A stretch of DNA of 40,905 nt, from contig JAAURB010000044.1 in assembly GCA_012033335.1 (NCBI GenBank), forward strand, positions 1 through 40,905, read 5' to 3'. The stretch comes from Oscillatoriales cyanobacterium RM2_1_1 (GTDB lineage Bacteria; Cyanobacteriota; Cyanobacteriia; Cyanobacteriales; Microcoleaceae). Both the position numbers and the translations under genes were made by a program. Every line of letters begins with the position of its first letter. Positions within the stretch are counted from its first letter, which is position 1. Shown here piece by piece: positions 38,476-40,905 of this stretch. The notes under the pieces are model-generated. The model saw nothing but the letters and a program-made list of their open reading frames with translations. It made no database searches and had not been told where the DNA came from.

Positions 38476-40605
38476 CTACAAAGTGGAATTTGTCAGGAAC
38501 GGATTGTCGGGATCCGAATCGAGTATAACTGCAGCCTGATCATCTGGCTGATCTGTGGATTCAATCCCAAGACTGGCTTCATCTACAGACGGTAAGTCAG
38601 CTTCGCTTTTCTCAAGGGCCTGGACGATAGCCTGATCAAGTTGAGCCTGATCAAACATGTCCTGATCCACCTCTTCTTCCACCAAGTCTATCATTTCCTC
38701 ACTCTCCACCAAATCTTCAGGGGGTGCTGAAATGGGTGGGGATGCAATGCCCGCAGAACTTGCAGCAGGAGTAGTGGCAGATTGTCCAGCCAGATTGGCC
38801 TGTTCATATACTTCAGCCCCTAGGTCGTATAGCATCTCCTGGAAAGTATCAACCTGCTCTTTGAGCTCTTCATAGGTCAGATCCGAATTGGCTAAAGCCT
38901 GCTTCAAGGCGGTCGCTTCTCGCTTCACCCGGGTTTTCATTTCCTCTGTCACAAACTGAGCATTTTGCTTGAGGGTAACTTTGCAATTTTCAAATAGGGT
39001 GACGGACTGATTTTTGAGCTCAACAATCTGACGGCGCTGCTCATCCTCATCGGAATAAAGATCAGCTTCCTGGCGCATACGTTCCACTTCAGACTCACTC
39101 AACCCCCCAGTGTTGGTGATCTGAATACTCTGTTCCCGAGTGGTTCCCAGGTCAATCGCGGAAACCTTGAGAATGCCATTGGCATCAATATCGAAGGCCA
39201 CTTCAATTTGCGGAACCCCCCGTTTTGCAGGGGGAATTCCGGTTAACAGGAATCGACCCAGGCTTTTGTTATCCTTGACCAAGGCCCGCTCCCCCTGAAG
39301 CACGTGAATCTCCACTGAGGTCTGACCATCAACTGCCGTCGAAAACATTTGGGAGCGACTGGTGGGAATCGTAGTGTTGCGTTCGATGATTTTTGTGAAA
39401 ACCCCCCCCAACGTCTCTAACCCCAGGGATAGGGGCGTGATATCGAGCAGCAGGAGATCCTGGACTTCTCCCCCCAACACCCCAGCCTGAATCGCGGCCC
39501 CTAGAGCAACAGCCTCATCAGGATTGACGGAGCGGTCAGGCTCTTTGCCATTGAAATAATCACTAATTGCCTTCTGCACCGCAGGAATACGGGTCGATCC
39601 TCCCACCAGAATAATCCGGTCAATCGCCTCCGGCTCAAGCCCCGCATCCTTCAGGGATTGGGCTACGGGCTCAATTGTGCTCTCAACCAGATCCCTGACC
39701 AATTCTTCAAATTGGGCACGGGTCAACTCCAGCTCTAAATGCTTAGGCCCGGCTTTATCTGCTGTCAGGAAGGGCAGATTAATGGTGGTGTCGTTGCGGC
39801 TGGATAGCTCAATTTTAGCTTTTTCTGCGGCTTCCCGGAGACGCTGCAGGGCAATTTTATCCCCTGACAAATCAATTCCTTCCTGTTCTTGGAAGCGCTC
39901 CATCATCCAACAAACCAAGCAATTGTCGAAGTCATCCCCCCCTAGATGATTATTACCAGCAGTTGCATTCACCTCAAAGATGCCATCTCCAAGCTGTAAC
40001 ACCGAAACATCAAAGGTACCTCCCCCCAGATCAAACACTAAAATCTTCTGATCCTGATCTTGTCGCTCCAAACCATAGGAAAGCGCTGCAGCGGTTGGTT
40101 CATTGATAATGCGTAGAACTTCCAGTCCAGCAATAGTGCCAGCATCCTTTGTGGCTTGCCGTTGAGCATCGGTGAAGTAAGCCGGAACTGTGATTACAGC
40201 CTGGGTTACGGGTTCTCCCAGGTAAGCCTCCGCTTCCTCCTTCAGCTTTTGCAGGATCATCGCTGAAACTTCCTGGGGCGTGTAAACTTTGTTCCGAATC
40301 TTGACATCAACTGTGTTATCTTTGCCGGTGACACACTGGTAGGGAACCCGCATTCGTTCGGCTTCAGTATCTTCCCAGCGACGACCGATAAACCGTTTGA
40401 TACTGTAAATTGTATTCTCAGCATTAGTCAGGGATTGCCGCTTCCCAAGTTGGCCAACAAGCCGCTCATCGTGCTTACCAAATCCCACAATACTTGGAGT
40501 CGTTCGCCCCCCCTCAGAATTGGCAATTACGGTGGGCTGGCCGCCCTCTAGGACTGCTACACAACTATTTGTTGTTCCCAGGTCAATGCCGATAACTTTT
40601 CCCAT
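38476..40605 (-). CDS. dnaK: Chaperone DnaK (Hsp70) with long acidic C-terminal tail
   Basis: A 709-residue Hsp70, longer than the usual ~635 residues. The N-terminal ATPase domain begins [23 protein letters not shown], with [18 protein letters not shown] and [12 protein letters not shown]. The substrate-binding domain runs to about residue 600. An acidic Asp/Glu/Gln-rich extension of roughly 90 residues ends [10 protein letters not shown] in place of the common EEVD-like or short end. The extra length resembles cyanobacterial DnaK2/DnaK3 variants; I cannot tell which. No grpE lies in the 300 bases upstream. Confidence 0.97.
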   Translation of the reverse strand: MGKVIGIDLGTTNSCVAVLEGGQPTVIANSEGGRTTPSIVGFGKHDERLVGQLGKRQSLTNAENTIYSIKRFIGRRWEDTEAERMRVPYQCVTGKDNTVDVKIRNKVYTPQEVSAMILQKLKEEAEAYLGEPVTQAVITVPAYFTDAQRQATKDAGTIAGLEVLRIINEPTAAALSYGLERQDQDQKILVFDLGGGTFDVSVLQLGDGIFEVNATAGNNHLGGDDFDNCLVCWMMERFQEQEGIDLSGDKIALQRLREAAEKAKIELSSRNDTTINLPFLTADKAGPKHLELELTRAQFEELVRDLVESTIEPVAQSLKDAGLEPEAIDRIILVGGSTRIPAVQKAISDYFNGKEPDRSVNPDEAVALGAAIQAGVLGGEVQDLLLLDITPLSLGLETLGGVFTKIIERNTTIPTSRSQMFSTAVDGQTSVEIHVLQGERALVKDNKSLGRFLLTGIPPAKRGVPQIEVAFDIDANGILKVSAIDLGTTREQSIQITNTGGLSESEVERMRQEADLYSDEDEQRRQIVELKNQSVTLFENCKVTLKQNAQFVTEEMKTRVKREATALKQALANSDLTYEELKEQVDTFQEMLYDLGAEVYEQANLAGQSATTPAASSAGIASPPISAPPEDLVESEEMIDLVEEEVDQDMFDQAQLDQAIVQALEKSEADLPSVDEASLGIESTDQPDDQAAVILDSDPDNPFLTNSTL

Positions 40606-40905
40606 AGTGCCTTGTCAATGGACTAGTACATTGTTACTGTCAGGCTTGACTAGAATCTAAACTGCTCTAGCAACAACCTAGTAACTGACTCCAGTTTAAC
40701 CTCAAACTTTGGCAAGTCCCTGGAGTGAGTCCGAAATCAAGCAGATTCGTTAACGCCTTTTGGTCGGAGCAAGGTCAAATCTTTTTGCTTCAATTGAATT
40801 CGAAAATTTTTTCCAGTAGAACTTTTTCTAGTAAGTAGATGGTTGTAATTAATTATCAAACAGAAGGGGGTCTGGGGCAGTGCCCCAGGAAGGGGGCACT
40901 GCCCC
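40606..40905. other. Region upstream of dnaK
   Basis: These 300 bases must carry the dnaK promoter. I see no CIRCE element (TTAGCACTC-N9-GAGTGCTAA) and no grpE. The last 45 bases are GC-rich palindromes running to the window edge. Confidence 0.5.
40872..40905. repeat. Paired GC-rich palindromes at the window end
   Basis: CTGGGGC-AGT-GCCCCAG (40872-40888) is followed by GGGGGCACTGCCCC (40892-40905), which the window edge cuts. The core resembles the palindrome at 27278-27297. Confidence 0.55.

Noticed and set aside
40606-40905. CIRCE or a grpE gene upstream of dnaK
   Set aside because: No TTAGCACTC inverted repeat or GrpE-like reading frame is visible.

Overview
The window is from a cyanobacterium. 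It carries photosystem I genes (psaL, psaI, psaK), a cytochrome c6 gene, a RuBisCO activase with a RuBisCO-small-subunit-like tail, a cyanobacterial RRM protein, and many HIP1 octamers (GCGATCGC, for example 342-349, 33916-33923, 36566-36573). The activase suggests a beta-cyanobacterium. I cannot name the genus.

Layout. 1-4050: end of recJ, convergent with psaL-psaI, then an M48 protease. 4571-15446 (minus strand): a ten-gene CRISPR type III operon in the order cmr1, AAA ATPase, TOPRIM-like protein, Cmr6-like RAMP, mntA-hepT, a second MNT-HEPN pair, cas10, cmr4, cmr5, terminal RAMP. Cas10 keeps its HD motif but lacks a GGDD cyclase motif, and no CARF gene is present. Gene order and the missing GGDD fit subtype III-C (Csx11-type) better than canonical III-B. 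There is no array, cas1, cas2 or cas6 here. 15932-22168: nuclease, lipase-like membrane protein, petJ, rbp and an unknown gene. 22169-28876: murF-rca, psaK, a hydrolase, a MazG-like protein, a methyltransferase and a secreted unknown. 29023-34254: tRNA-Pro, a DUF2809 remnant, msrA, a YbbN/CnoX-like thioredoxin, a cNMP-binding protein, an XRE regulator, purU and an EamA transporter. 34340-40605: rtcB, then rsgA, tusA, dnaJ and dnaK on the minus strand.

The main candidate for something new is the ATPase-TOPRIM pair inside the CRISPR operon. ATGA overlaps join cmr1 to the ATPase, the TOPRIM gene to the Cmr6-like gene, and that gene to mntA, so the extra genes are built into the operon rather than dropped beside it. 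Together with two HEPN-MNT modules they could supply effector functions that a cyclase-dead Cas10 cannot trigger through cyclic oligoadenylate. This is inference.

Two other patterns run through the window. First, eight genes carry ten single-base indels in total, nearly all in homopolymers and three touching a HIP1 site. This looks more like sequencing error at methylated or homopolymeric sites than gene decay, so I treat these genes as probably intact. Second, a roughly 95-bp structured repeat with terminal inverted repeats occurs four times, and tandem duplications of 11-15 bp recur in front of genes.
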